Part shown: in pieces, positions 16,770 to 26,089 of the stretch
Layout: each line of letters begins with the position of its first letter
Position numbering within the stretch: the stretch's first letter is position 1
Assembly: GCA_964617825.1 (NCBI GenBank)
Contig: CAZTWL010000008.1
Span: 1-64,000, forward strand
Length of the DNA stretch: 64,000 nucleotides
Source: VSJD01 sp964617825
GTDB lineage: Bacteria > Verrucomicrobiota > Kiritimatiellia > JAAZAB01
Reading direction: 5' to 3'
Position numbers and translations under genes: made by a program
The notes under the pieces: model-generated
What the model was told of the DNA's origin: nothing
Databases searched by the model: none
What the model saw: the letters and a program-made list of their open reading frames with translations, nothing else

Positions 16770-18760
16770 CTGCTTGTTGTTGGCTTCCGGCCCCCACCCC
16801 CCCCGCACCACTCAAAGCCAAGGCGCAAAGCGCCCTCAAGCGGCGTGACAGAACGAGTTGCGAATGATGGCGCGACGCTTGATCTTCGATAAGGTTGCGG
16901 AGCAACGGCGGGATGCCGCAGAGCGACTGGGTAATTGCTGACAAAGCAGTTTCCGCACCCCCTCTTTTCCCATGTTTCGCGCAACGCGGCCGAAGGCGGC
17001 GTGGCGCGATGCCGCCGCTTCAGGCGAACCGCACAGGGCTCCGAAACTGAATGAATTCAAAAGCGGAGTCCTGGGCGGCGAGATCGAAGCGGCTCTTGAA
17101 TCTGGAGGCGTGAAGTGCCGGGTGCTGACCGGGCGGAGCCCGGAGAAGCTCCCGGCGACTGAATGCCGCATCTTTGCTGCGCCTGGGCCTCCGGAGGCGA
17201 CAAGCGGGAGCGCGGCACGGCGCGAGCTTCGAGGGGCGTTGCAAGCGAGCGCGCGAAACCTCCGAGTGGCCCTGGCGCTCTTCTGCCGGGCGACCGCGGC
17301 ATGCTTCATGCGGCGGTTGCTGCTTCGTCTTCGCGCTGAAGGCACGGTGGAGCGCGGGCGGGGCCGGCCATGCGTTGCGCTTGGCAAGCTTTGCGGGCCG
17401 CTGCGGCGTACCACGTACCGCGCCCCCGTGACTGAAGGCGCGTTCTCCCAGCGTAGCGATTGAAAGTTGCTGGCATTTGCTTGAGCGGTGATGCGCGGGG
17501 CGGGACTTGCTGTGCCTCCGCAAGGGACGCACCACGCTTGACCGCGAGTCTTGGTTTTGTCTTAACGCGCGGTTATGCGGGACGGGGGGATTGCCGTGCC
17601 TCGGCAACGGTGACGCGGGCCGGTTTCCGGGCTGGGACAGCTTACCGCGTCAACGCCCCGCCACGCATGTCCGCGCGCATCTCTTGGGCTTCGATATCCC
17701 GATGCGTTTCGCGGTCGGGACTGACTATTCTTTCCGGGGAATGGCGGTCTGGCCGGAGTTTTGCGCGGGGGCGGCAGAACAGGTTCTGTCGAAGTGTTTT
17801 CGGGGTGCAAGGCCAACGTGGTGAACGGGGCTGCGAGCACGGCGGGGAGGGAGCGCCGAGTTGCGAGACGCGGCCCCGCTGTGCGAAAGTGAACCCTTGC
17901 GCATAATCGGGCGGTTATGCGACGTTGGCTGGTCCGATCCGGCGTAGCCCTTGGCGAAGCCGGACGGTGCACCCCGAAAACGCTGTCCCCCGCGCATCTT
18001 CGACCCGGCATAAACCGTCGAGATCGGCGTCAGCTTGCCTGCTTTGGGTTGCGGGATGAGCCGACTGGCGTCGGAAGCGCCGTTCTCACAAGTAGCTTGG
18101 CTTCCGGCGCCGGGCGGCGAACTGACTATTTTCTTAAAATCGCCAGGCGCCGCGGCGACAGCCGCGTGGACGACAACCCGCCGGGTCTTCGGGTCTTTTC
18201 TTGTGGCGGGTTGCGGACTTGGCGCCGGTGGGCCAGGCGCAAAGTCGCCACACGGCCAGTTGCATGGGTGAGGTCCGGATCGAAGGAAGCAAGTGCTTCG
18301 GGGGACACAAGCCACCCGCCGCGACATGACGCGACCAGAGGGAGCGGGCCGGCAACCAGAGGCTTGGCGACGCCGCGCGCTCCGGACGCTTCGGAGCATC
18401 TGAAAACTGGCGCGTTGCGCGCCTGATTCCTTGCCGCGCGCGGCTGTGCCGGCTAAATGGCGCGGCGGTGGCCCGTAAGAGAGGGAGGCCGCTCCGTAGG
18501 GGTCTTCGGGGCGGGGCGCGAGGGGAGCGCCCCGCGGGTTGTGGCATCGTCCCGGTCTTGAGCCCGAGTTTTAGGTAAGGGCGGGAGGCGCGCGGCGCGT
18601 CTTACCGCGGAGCTTCGACGCGGCCAGGGCGAGCGTAGCGAGCCCGTCTGGTACTTCTTACACTGGCGAGTCTTCGAGCCTGACTTTGCTTGGGGGTCTT
18701 GGGTCTTCAGGGCGGCGTGATTTGGGTTGTCGTCCGAGGGTGTGCCAGAATAAAAAAAGC
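16770..18760. ncRNA. Long GC-rich, hairpin-dense noncoding region; candidate large structured RNA
   Basis: About 2 kb without a credible gene: open frames exist on both strands in all frames, simply because stop codons are rare in this GC-rich DNA. It is packed with local inverted repeats: 17,293-17,317 (10 pairs, one G-G mismatch), 17,541-17,573, 17,591-17,607 (TTGCCG/CGGCAA), 17,775-17,788, 17,900-17,921 (7 bp), 18,151-18,166 (CGCGGC/GCCGCG) and 18,175-18,212 (8 bp). Giant phage RNAs such as GOLLD and ROOL have this look, but I cannot match a known family. Strand is undetermined. Confidence 0.45.
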
Positions 18761-18810
18761 CTATCTACTCGGCTCCATAATAACTTGGGCCATAATTGCT
18801 TACTCGCATT

Positions 18811-19398
18811 TTACGATAGTTTGTTTCTATTGGTATTTTGACTGATGCACAATGTGGTGTTGACACCAATAATGTACGTACGAAGGAGGATTACCGCCAT
18901 AATAATTATGGTCAAGGCAAAAACAAGCAAGGCCGACCAAGTCCAGTCTTCACGCTTGATCTTATTGATTCCAGGCAATAATCCACCAATCGACACGATG
19001 ACGTAAACGCACGCATCCAACAAATGACCTGAAGGCCAAGAGCTACGATATATTCGTTTTTTGCCGTCACAGCAAGTGAATCGCGTGTGCTGCTCCATTC
19101 CCAGAAACGTTTCTAGCTCGTAAATCCGATCAAGCTTAAATTTGTAAAGCTGCCGATTGTGCGCTGTATACAAGAGCCAGATAGACATCAGAAAGCAGAC
19201 CAAAAGATTTCCAAGCAGAAGTGCCAGTAATGCGGGCGGCGTCGAGATAATAAACCCCCAATAAGCGAAGACCCCTACGAGCAAAACACTGCCAACCTGC
19301 CAAGCAAAATTGTCGTAGTGCATATATACATCATTGGCCACAGCATATTCAACCCGTGCATTTTCCTTGGCCTCGTTGGTTATAGTATCGTTCGACAT
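18811..19398 (-). CDS. Four-helix membrane protein, SLATT-like layout
   Basis: 195 residues with four hydrophobic segments: two near 35-75 (VGSVLLVGVFAYWGFII, ALLALLLGNLLVCFLMSI), a cytoplasmic helix (HNRQLYKFKLDRIYELETFLGM) and two near the C-terminus. The paired helices with an intervening charged helix recall SLATT-type membrane effectors of nucleotide-signal defence systems, but the match is by layout only. GAGGGATGAT lies before the ATG. It may be an immunity or exclusion gene of the prophage. Confidence 0.6.
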   Translation of the reverse strand: MSNDTITNEAKENARVEYAVANDVYMHYDNFAWQVGSVLLVGVFAYWGFIISTPPALLALLLGNLLVCFLMSIWLLYTAHNRQLYKFKLDRIYELETFLGMEQHTRFTCCDGKKRIYRSSWPSGHLLDACVYVIVSIGGLLPGINKIKREDWTWSALLVFALTIIIMAVILLRTYIIGVNTTLCISQNTNRNKLS

Positions 19399-19563
19399 AT
19401 GATATCATCCCTCTATTGCCGGCTAACAGTTATAATGCCTAAAATATAGCAAGCCGTCTGCATACTGTAGCTCGATGACAACCATCTTGAAAGTAATTGA
19501 TTAATAAACAATAGACGATTTGAAAATACCCCCCGCCAGCATGGGACGTCAAGGTGATAATTC

Positions 19564-20052
19564 CTATCGTGATGTCAATGAATGGCCTGACGCAAGGTCC
19601 GGCCCTACGGGATTGATATCAACTCGCGCGGGATCGGCCGGATTTATCGTGGGGGTTGTCACCGCTACGTGCTGGTCACCCTGTGGGGCATTGAGGATTG
19701 CCACCAAAGGACCACTGACGGCGTTCATATCGACCGGTTGGGTAACTTTGCCGTATTTGCGTTCGATCCATAGTTCAATGGCCCTTGTATCACCCTTCAC
19801 GGCTTCAAGTGCCAAGCGCAATATGATTGCGCGTTCAATATCAACCTTGCCCTTATGTAACCTGAATAACTTCCTCATCGGTTCAATCAACTTTTCAGGA
19901 ACGGCAAGTTTTGAGGCCCATAACCATATATCCTTCCCCTTTCCCCGGCCTTTTGGATTGAGAACTTGTCCCTTCTTTATTTGGTGAGGAACAAGATTTG
20001 CCAATCTTTTCGCAATACCTTCGTTTTTTAACTGGGATTCATCATTATTCAT
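19564..20052 (-). CDS. DUF5681-type protein, possible small terminase
   Basis: 162 residues. The N-terminus (HQIKKGQVLNPKGRGKGK) is the DUF5681 signature found in phage proteins near terminase genes. A helical middle part and a Pro-rich tail follow. The start overlaps the upstream stop (ATGA). It may recognise packaging DNA as a small terminase subunit, though TerL is about 5 kb away with accessory DNA in between. Confidence 0.6.
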   Translation of the reverse strand: MNNDESQLKNEGIAKRLANLVPHQIKKGQVLNPKGRGKGKDIWLWASKLAVPEKLIEPMRKLFRLHKGKVDIERAIILRLALEAVKGDTRAIELWIERKYGKVTQPVDMNAVSGPLVAILNAPQGDQHVAVTTPTINPADPARVDINPVGPDLASGHSLTSR

Positions 20053-20456
20053 ATGGAACCTGCCTTTCTGTGTTGAAGTGAACGTGCTCTAATCCGGAGA
20101 ATGGCCCGGAGTTCTGGGTGCTGACGGGCCACTTTAAGCAGATTCTGGCTCACGTCCTGGCGGCTAACTTTCATTTTTCTAGCGATACCGGCCCAGGAGG
20201 CGGAACCATCCACAAGGACGTGGGCCACCATGTCGCGAGTGGTGGGTGGCAATCGAACCCAGGTTCGCATGAATTCGGCCATAGGGTTTTCAGGCTCGGG
20301 ATTGGGGAACTTCAGCTTTGCCACTTCTTTCGGCGGCATGTGTTCAAGGGAAACGAAGGTCAGGCCACGATGAGCCGGACTTTGGGCCGGACCGGGGCAA
20401 CTCAAACACTGGCTGGTTGGTTTACCGTTATGAGGGCATTTGTGACATTCTGGCAT
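20049..20456 (-). CDS. Phage transcription regulator with zinc-knuckle N-terminus and HTH
   Basis: 135 residues. The first 20 carry four Cys (CHKC...CLSC) that may bind zinc; residues about 75-120 form a sigma-region-4-like HTH (ASWAGIARKMKVSRQDVSQNLLKVAR). Such proteins often switch on late genes. AGGAGG precedes the ATG. It is coupled to the DUF5681 gene and follows the primase, an order in keeping with a late-gene activator. Confidence 0.6.
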   Translation of the reverse strand: MPECHKCPHNGKPTSQCLSCPGPAQSPAHRGLTFVSLEHMPPKEVAKLKFPNPEPENPMAEFMRTWVRLPPTTRDMVAHVLVDGSASWAGIARKMKVSRQDVSQNLLKVARQHPELRAILRIRARSLQHRKAGSI

Positions 20457-20519
20457 GGGATTAATCCTCCTATTGTTTTTTAACGATCTATTGCGGACTT
20501 GGCGGCGTTGAACTTGCTG

Positions 20520-22904
20520 TTATGTATCCAGGCTCCCTTCCTCCATGATCGCGGCGCGCTCCGCGGCCTCCACAGGGTCGTATTCGGGTTCGGACGCTTC
20601 GGACGGATGCGCGGGATCTATTGCGTAGAGCGTAGGACTTGCGGATATATCCTCTCGCGTATGCGCTATAGTGTTGGGGAAAGTGTCCGTAACGTCCGAG
20701 AATGACAATTCGGGATCGGACTGCGGTAGTTCAACCGGTTTGCCCGATTTAATCGCAAGGCGTACGCCCCTGAAACCGCGAACGGATTTGCCGTCCTGGC
20801 GAATGTCATTCCGTTTGAATGCCCGGTGGTACTCAATCATCACATCGGGTAGTTCGCTCTGGAATTGCCGGTCTCGCAGCGGTTCCCAGTCGCGGTCTTC
20901 GCAGTAGTCCTGGTAGGCTGCCGTCACGTCTTGGATCGTGAGTTCCGCTCCATGCGCCGTTTCGACACATTCCCGGACGAAAGACCGGACCGAATCGGAT
21001 TCCGAAAGCAGGTCATCGACCCGGCGGCGCTGGACCTCGGTCAACTGGATTGCGCCGGTAGAATCCAGTTCCCGCTTGAGTTGGATAGCACCTTCGACGG
21101 CCCAGACGAGAATGCCTTCGCCTTCCTCCTGCAACAGTTGAGAATCGAAGCCGGGAATTGGCTTTGCCGGTTTCGGGCGGGCGTAGTCCACGAGTAGCAT
21201 GCGGCGCCGCCAGGCTCCGGCGTCCGAGTCCAATTTCACCCGCAACCGGGTATTTGTGGAGATCAGGACGTTGAAGCAGCCGTGGACGCTGAAGCTTTCA
21301 TTGCCATTTTTGACCTCGCCTTCGAGTGTGTCCCCGCCCACCAGGGCCTTCAGGACATGCGCCGGCCGCATATTCAGAAAATCGCCCGGAACGTCTTTCC
21401 CCGACAGCAGGGTGCGCCCCACAAAGCGGATCAGTTCAAACCGCTCGGAGAGTTGCGCAATCCGAAGCTCGGTCACATTGTGGCGGCCGATCATCCCTTC
21501 GATCACATTTGCTAATGTCGTCTTGCCGGTGCCTGCTCCGCCCCGGAGCGTTAGAAACGTTTGCGACACGTTTATACCCATCAGGCATTGGCCGACATAG
21601 CGCTGGATCAGGCTTGCGTCTTCCTCAGGCATTGCCGACAGAAGTAATTCCTGCCTGAACCGGGGGCATTCCGCCTTTGGATTCCATGCGATTTCACTCC
21701 GGTTGCGCGAGAACCAATCCGGGCTAAAAGGCTTCAGATCAACATTGCCGGCTGCATCCATTGCGAGCATGCCGTTGGCAACATGAATCACATCCCGCCG
21801 TTGATTGAACACGTCCCGCCGCTCGGCAATCCCGCGCGCCAATTCTCGTAGCCCATGCAGTAAGGATGAACTCCGTTTCGATATCAGATCGGGGTAACCC
21901 TCCTCTGTCACAATGTTTTGGAAACAGAGCGCAAGCTCCCGAACCGTTACTTCGTCGGTCTGGTGTTGCCACAGGCCCGTGGTGGGAACATATATGTAGA
22001 AGCGCGAAACCGCGGGATCATGGACAATGCCGGACTCGGCCACATAGCGCGCGGCGAAGTGCGATTGATTGATCGCCATTTTATCGCCCGCGCCGATAAG
22101 CGCTGGCCCGTATTTGTTCGTCGGGTCATCCGGTGGTGTATCTGGCGGCTTCCATTCCGGCGTGGCCTCAACAATCGCCTGGAGTTCCGCAAGCGTTCCG
22201 CCGGCAGCCAGCCAGTCGTGGGCATCTTTGATTGTGTGCCCGTCCCGGTCCGGCAGTTCCAGAACCTTTACAGATAGGGCCTTGCCTTGAAGACTGGCGG
22301 CCACAAGCGCCGCATGTTTCCGGCCAGGATCGTCCCGGTCGGCAATGATGATCACCTTGGCGCCGGTTAGGGCCTCGGTATATTGCGGCAACCACTTGCC
22401 GGCTCCACCCGCATTCGTTGTGCTGCAGAGCCCCAGCCGGGTCAGTGCGTCAACGTCTTTCTCGCCTTCGCATATATAAATGACCTGCCCGGCCTTTACC
22501 GCTTCGAGCACGGCCGCCAGGCGATAGAGCACCCGTTCGACACCCTGCATCTTCCATATCCAGCCGCCATTTCCATCCGGATGGCGTTGGCGAAAGCCCT
22601 TGGGATCGAATCGGACAACCTGGAATAGCAGATTGCCGGCAGCATCCGTGTAGTCATACGTTTTTACAATATACGCCCTTGCCGGTGCCTGGCTTGGTGG
22701 GAATAAATCTCCCATCTTCAGCCCCATTGCGGAAACGATCTGCTCTGTTGGGCAGCCAGCATGGCAATGAAGAAGCACACGTCCATCCCGGCCCTCGCTA
22801 ATGGAAAGACTGGCGTTGCGGTCCTCGTGGGCCGGACAATGCGCAGACCAGCCGGTTCCGTTGCGCTGGGCATGCAAGCGTTCTAATATTTCATTTATCG
22901 TCAT
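20520..22904 (-). CDS. Primase-helicase (CHC2/TOPRIM primase fused to D5-type helicase)
   Basis: 794 residues. Residues 23-51 hold a CHC2-type zinc site (CPAH...HCHAGC); about 140-190 a TOPRIM segment (VIYICEGEKDVDAL, then IIADRDDPGRKHA); about 470 a Walker A (GGAGTGKT) of an SF3/D5-like helicase, followed by the usual arginine-rich and DNA-binding C-terminus. It lays primers and unwinds DNA at the phage replication fork. The start overlaps the end of a small upstream ORF. This is the core of the replication module. Confidence 0.85.
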   Translation of the reverse strand: MTINEILERLHAQRNGTGWSAHCPAHEDRNASLSISEGRDGRVLLHCHAGCPTEQIVSAMGLKMGDLFPPSQAPARAYIVKTYDYTDAAGNLLFQVVRFDPKGFRQRHPDGNGGWIWKMQGVERVLYRLAAVLEAVKAGQVIYICEGEKDVDALTRLGLCSTTNAGGAGKWLPQYTEALTGAKVIIIADRDDPGRKHAALVAASLQGKALSVKVLELPDRDGHTIKDAHDWLAAGGTLAELQAIVEATPEWKPPDTPPDDPTNKYGPALIGAGDKMAINQSHFAARYVAESGIVHDPAVSRFYIYVPTTGLWQHQTDEVTVRELALCFQNIVTEEGYPDLISKRSSSLLHGLRELARGIAERRDVFNQRRDVIHVANGMLAMDAAGNVDLKPFSPDWFSRNRSEIAWNPKAECPRFRQELLLSAMPEEDASLIQRYVGQCLMGINVSQTFLTLRGGAGTGKTTLANVIEGMIGRHNVTELRIAQLSERFELIRFVGRTLLSGKDVPGDFLNMRPAHVLKALVGGDTLEGEVKNGNESFSVHGCFNVLISTNTRLRVKLDSDAGAWRRRMLLVDYARPKPAKPIPGFDSQLLQEEGEGILVWAVEGAIQLKRELDSTGAIQLTEVQRRRVDDLLSESDSVRSFVRECVETAHGAELTIQDVTAAYQDYCEDRDWEPLRDRQFQSELPDVMIEYHRAFKRNDIRQDGKSVRGFRGVRLAIKSGKPVELPQSDPELSFSDVTDTFPNTIAHTREDISASPTLYAIDPAHPSEASEPEYDPVEAAERAAIMEEGSLDT

Positions 22905-23007
22905 TCTTTATCCTCCCCCGCAGGCACAGATAAACCTTGCGGATCGTGTGTGGATTCATACACGAACATTTCAGTAACCACCGTAGAAGCCGTTGCCATT
23001 TATTCAC
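22891..23007 (-). CDS. Small basic ORF, 38 aa, coupled
   Basis: A GTG start with GGAGG five bases upstream overlaps the stop of the HTH gene before it, and its stop overlaps the primase start. The product is very basic (many Arg/Lys). Both overlaps and the ribosome site argue for translation, perhaps just to couple HTH protein and primase expression. Confidence 0.4.
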   Translation of the reverse strand: MNKWQRLLRWLLKCSCMNPHTIRKVYLCLRGRIKNDDK

Positions 23008-23302
23008 GGCGACCTCCTTCTCCGGCAGCCAACGCAAGCAAGTCGGCGCGGCGTATGCGGAATGAACCAGGGAAAAGCTCAACTTTCTTCAGGCGGCCGG
23101 CACGGCAAACGCGCCATAATGTTGCGCGCGATACGCCGGCGAACTTTGCTGCCGCGGACATTCCCAACAGCAAGGGACCGGTTGGTGGTTCAGATTTTTC
23201 CGGGGTCTTACCATCGAGAATCTGGTCAATCAGCGCCTGCTTTTCGGGATCTGCCTGGAGAAACTTCAACATACGCTCGCTGGAATTGTTTTGTGTCGTC
23301 AT
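23000..23302 (-). CDS. Excisionase-type HTH protein
   Basis: 100 residues; residues about 45-90 form a winged HTH of the MerR/excisionase type (MSAAAKFAGVSRATLWRVCRAGRLKKVELFPGSFRIRRADLLA). Such proteins bend DNA in excision or act as small repressors. It lies directly upstream of the replication genes. Confidence 0.75.
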   Translation of the reverse strand: MTTQNNSSERMLKFLQADPEKQALIDQILDGKTPEKSEPPTGPLLLGMSAAAKFAGVSRATLWRVCRAGRLKKVELFPGSFRIRRADLLALAAGEGGRRE

Positions 23303-23317
23303 AATGGATTTATCCTT

Positions 23318-23512
23318 TCAGCAGTCGAAGATTACGAATGTGGAAATATGCAGGACCTCGGCAATGCGCTGTTTTGTGTCCGGGTCCGGCCGGGCGCGTC
23401 CCGTCTCAAAACGCGATATCTCGATTTCCTTCCTGCCGATCTTTTCCGCGAGTTGAAGCTGGGTAAGCCCCTGTGCCACTCGCGCCGTCCGTAGCCTGAT
23501 GTTGGTTGCCAT
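23318..23512 (-). CDS. XRE-family HTH repressor
   Basis: 64 residues, almost entirely a Cro/CI-type HTH (RTARVAQGLTQLQLAEKIGRKEIEISRFETGRARP). GGAGG precedes the ATG. An inverted repeat (AGTGGC/GCCACT, 23,534-23,556) just upstream could be its operator. Likely a lysogeny or module regulator. Confidence 0.8.
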   Translation of the reverse strand: MATNIRLRTARVAQGLTQLQLAEKIGRKEIEISRFETGRARPDPDTKQRIAEVLHISTFVIFDC

Positions 23513-23533
23513 TGACAGCCTCCTGTTTGTTAC

Positions 23534-23556
23534 AGTGGCAAGCCCATCTCGCCACT
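23534..23556. promoter_or_regulatory. Inverted repeat upstream of the XRE gene
   Basis: AGTGGC and GCCACT separated by 11 bases, 22-44 bases upstream of the XRE start codon; a plausible autoregulatory operator. Confidence 0.35.
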
Positions 23557-23595
23557 ATGTGGGAGTACAGGAAGTTGCGGTCAGGGGACAATAAA

Positions 23596-23623
23596 AAGGG
23601 GGTAGCCGCGAAGCTACCCCCTT
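23596..23623 (-). terminator. Strong rho-independent terminator of the defence operon
   Basis: An 11-bp perfect stem (AAGGGGGTAGC/GCTACCCCCTT) with a 6-base loop, followed on the minus strand by TTTTTATT. It lies 42 bases after the stop of the 405-residue protein gene, so it closes the transcript from the UvrD-like gene onward and separates it from the XRE/replication module. Confidence 0.85.
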
Positions 23624-23664
23624 GCAGGATAATGGATTGCAACTATTCGGAAGAGTTGCGGAAA

Positions 23665-24882
23665 TTATTGCGGAATTTCGTCGGTGATGATTTCGACGAG
23701 TTCCTTCCGGATGTTCTGCCAGTTTTGCGGGTTCTGTTCAGCTAAAGCAATGAGGATTTCACGAAGCAATTCAGAGTGGTCTTTTTCGTTTGCGGCCCTG
23801 TCCTTGTTGGATTGGTCTATATCTTTTATTATTACAGGGTTTTCCGGCTGATTTTTCTTCGCTGTCCCGAGAACAGAATCTGGCAGCCGCACGATTATCT
23901 TGCGACCGGCCTTCTTTCGCCATGCGACCAGATTGATAATACGTTTGTAATCAGGCCCCATCATCGACCACTTGGCAATGCGGTCATAGAAAGAGCGGTA
24001 TGGGATATTGAGGGACTCAGCCGCAGCCTTACGATTACCCTTTACCATGATGGCTGCAAAATCGGAGAAGTCTTTAGCATTAACCTTTTCGGAGAATTTC
24101 AAAAAGCCAGAGGTGTGGAGTTGCCGTAATTCTTCGTTTTCCTTGCGAAGTTCATATTGCCCCTTTGCCATCGCGTCCATATCGCGGCCGATCTTCTCAA
24201 CTGTCTTGCCCAGTTCTTTGCCTTCCGTAAGTCCTTGGGTGAATCGGTCAAGGATCGGCTGAATTGAATTGGTTGGCTTGAACAGTCCGGAGCCGACGAG
24301 AGCCAGTGTATGAGAAACCGGGATGAAAACAGCCTTCTGCCTCTGTAAGACCGCGTGCATGGTGGGCGTATGATGACGTTCTGTCGGAGCAAACAGAATA
24401 AAGGGGCCCATCTGTCCCGTGATTAATCCTTCGATTTCCTTCAAGAATTCCGATTCGGTTGGGCGGATGAGGAGATAGACTGGGGAACGCAGGGCGCCAT
24501 ACATGCCGACCGGCCAGGCGTGCGGAGCGCTGGGAATGAGCACTCGCTCATCCGGCGGAGCATCGAAATTGAGAGCGGCTCGGATCGCCCGGCAGAACTT
24601 TCGGGAGTCCAGGGCATAGATTAAAATATCTTTCGGCTGCAGGTTGATTATTTTGCATTCTGCCGGCTCGCACCGGCACGCGGCGACAATCCGATCCGGT
24701 GCATGCGCAATTACCTCATGATCGCAACCGCATGGCGGGCGATTTATGCATGGATATTCGGCTGCCTGTTTATCGGTTGCGCGAAGAAACCCTTTGGCAT
24801 TGGCAAAGTCCGCGCCAAAAACAGCTTGCCATTCTGCCATTACGGTTGCCGGGTTAATGAACTGTTCAAGACGGGACCACAT
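23665..24882 (-). CDS. Unrecognised DNA-binding-type protein, Cys cluster plus Fis-like HTH
   Basis: 405 residues from the ATG at 24,882, which follows the upstream stop with AAAGGG as ribosome site; an ORF 15 codons longer would overlap the previous gene. Residues about 45-80 hold a Cys/His cluster (CINRPPCGCDH...CRCEPAEC) that may bind zinc. A central globular region, a charged coiled-coil stretch (about 230-265) and a Fis/NtrC-like HTH (RKAAAESLNIPYRSFYDRIAKW, about 305-325) follow. Last gene of the defence operon. Could be its regulator or a DNA-targeting subunit; family unknown. Confidence 0.65.
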   Translation of the reverse strand: MWSRLEQFINPATVMAEWQAVFGADFANAKGFLRATDKQAAEYPCINRPPCGCDHEVIAHAPDRIVAACRCEPAECKIINLQPKDILIYALDSRKFCRAIRAALNFDAPPDERVLIPSAPHAWPVGMYGALRSPVYLLIRPTESEFLKEIEGLITGQMGPFILFAPTERHHTPTMHAVLQRQKAVFIPVSHTLALVGSGLFKPTNSIQPILDRFTQGLTEGKELGKTVEKIGRDMDAMAKGQYELRKENEELRQLHTSGFLKFSEKVNAKDFSDFAAIMVKGNRKAAAESLNIPYRSFYDRIAKWSMMGPDYKRIINLVAWRKKAGRKIIVRLPDSVLGTAKKNQPENPVIIKDIDQSNKDRAANEKDHSELLREILIALAEQNPQNWQNIRKELVEIITDEIPQ

Positions 24883-24892
24883 TTCCGACCCT

Positions 24893-26065
24893 TTATTCAC
24901 CTTCTCCAATGGTATCCTCGCTGTCAAAGCCCCTGAGTTTCATCCATTTTTGAACAATATCACTATCATAATCCCGCTCGTATTTCGCCTTATTCGATGG
25001 CTGAATCGTCAAACTCCTGGGTGTTTTGGAATCGCGGAACTTGATGTTAAATACCGCGCGCTTCATATTAGTATTTGTCGGCAATGTAAAATTCCGTGCT
25101 TGAAAGACTGCGAACAGATTCTTAGCTTTATGGATTTCAGTCTCTTTATTACCAGTCATACCTATTACAAATTCCAATTCCTTGAGAAGAACCCATTCAA
25201 TGGCTTCTTCAACCCCCTCATTGCTTAAGGATGCCGTGCCGTCTTGAATCAGTGGGTTCAGCGTGAAACTGCCGCCGGGCGGAAAAAAGTGTTCCGTGCC
25301 GAAAATATGGAGTCCAAAAGTGCTTAAATACAAATCGCGCTCCTTTTTACTGCCGGCATGAATTCGGATTTCACCCTCTGCAATGTCATAAACAAAAACG
25401 TCATGTATCTGCGGGCGGTAAAAAACGCTTCCCGGCTGGCCCAGGTCAAGACTGCCTTCTCTTCGGCAAATCTCACCATGCCGGACCATGAACCAGCATT
25501 CGCCAGGATGCGGATAAACAAAAACCTTGCAGCCGCGCCCACGTTTCTTGCTTTCAAACCAAGCGTCCATCGTGGCTTCCATGGATGCGAGCGTCGCTGT
25601 GGTTGGAACAGCGAACGCCGGCACTGGATTCACAACTGTGTTGTAATATAGAAACGCCTTTGGCCGCGTCAGATGTTGTTCCGCATGAACTTCCTGTAGT
25701 AAGCGACTATTTCTCAGCCAGAAACGGACGGCTACATCTGCCGGAGCGGGATTATCGGGAAGAGCAAGGTCAATATGATGCTCTCCGGCCTTTTCGAGTA
25801 ATTTATCCATGTTTTCTTGCAGCGACATCTCATGGATATAATAAAGAGTATCTGCCAGGCCTTTCGGCATATCCATATCCAAATGCATGAAAATACCAGA
25901 CAGTCTTTCGCAATCCACTGGACCGGAGGTCGGCGTGGCCGGGAGGTCAAGGCCGCGGGTCGTGAAGAAGTCCCTGTGCGGGGAAAGCAATTCAATCAAA
26001 TAGGGGTCGCCGATATGCCTCAGCGTATCGGGATTTGAGAATCGGCGTAGTGCGACGGTGGACAT
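24893..26065 (-). CDS. Unrecognised protein in the defence operon, 390 aa
   Basis: 390 soluble residues without membrane segments or motifs I can name. The centre is rich in aromatic and beta-type segments (GCKVFVYPHPGECWFMVRHGE, GSVFYRPQIHDVFVYD); the C-terminus has FNIKFRDSKTPRSLTIQPSNKAKYERD. Start with AGAGGAG, 24 bases after the cyclase-like gene. Tight spacing with that gene suggests that they act together, for instance as signal producer and responder, which is inference. Confidence 0.6.
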   Translation of the reverse strand: MSTVALRRFSNPDTLRHIGDPYLIELLSPHRDFFTTRGLDLPATPTSGPVDCERLSGIFMHLDMDMPKGLADTLYYIHEMSLQENMDKLLEKAGEHHIDLALPDNPAPADVAVRFWLRNSRLLQEVHAEQHLTRPKAFLYYNTVVNPVPAFAVPTTATLASMEATMDAWFESKKRGRGCKVFVYPHPGECWFMVRHGEICRREGSLDLGQPGSVFYRPQIHDVFVYDIAEGEIRIHAGSKKERDLYLSTFGLHIFGTEHFFPPGGSFTLNPLIQDGTASLSNEGVEEAIEWVLLKELEFVIGMTGNKETEIHKAKNLFAVFQARNFTLPTNTNMKRAVFNIKFRDSKTPRSLTIQPSNKAKYERDYDSDIVQKWMKLRGFDSEDTIGEGE

Positions 26066-26089
26066 GAGTTTAGATCTCCTCTGGTATTA

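Noticed and set aside
16836..18547. Many long open frames on both strands in the GC-rich region (up to about 220 codons)
   Set aside because: They overlap one another in all frames, have no recognisable domains or ribosome sites, and have Arg/Ala/Pro/Ser-rich content typical of chance frames in GC-rich DNA.
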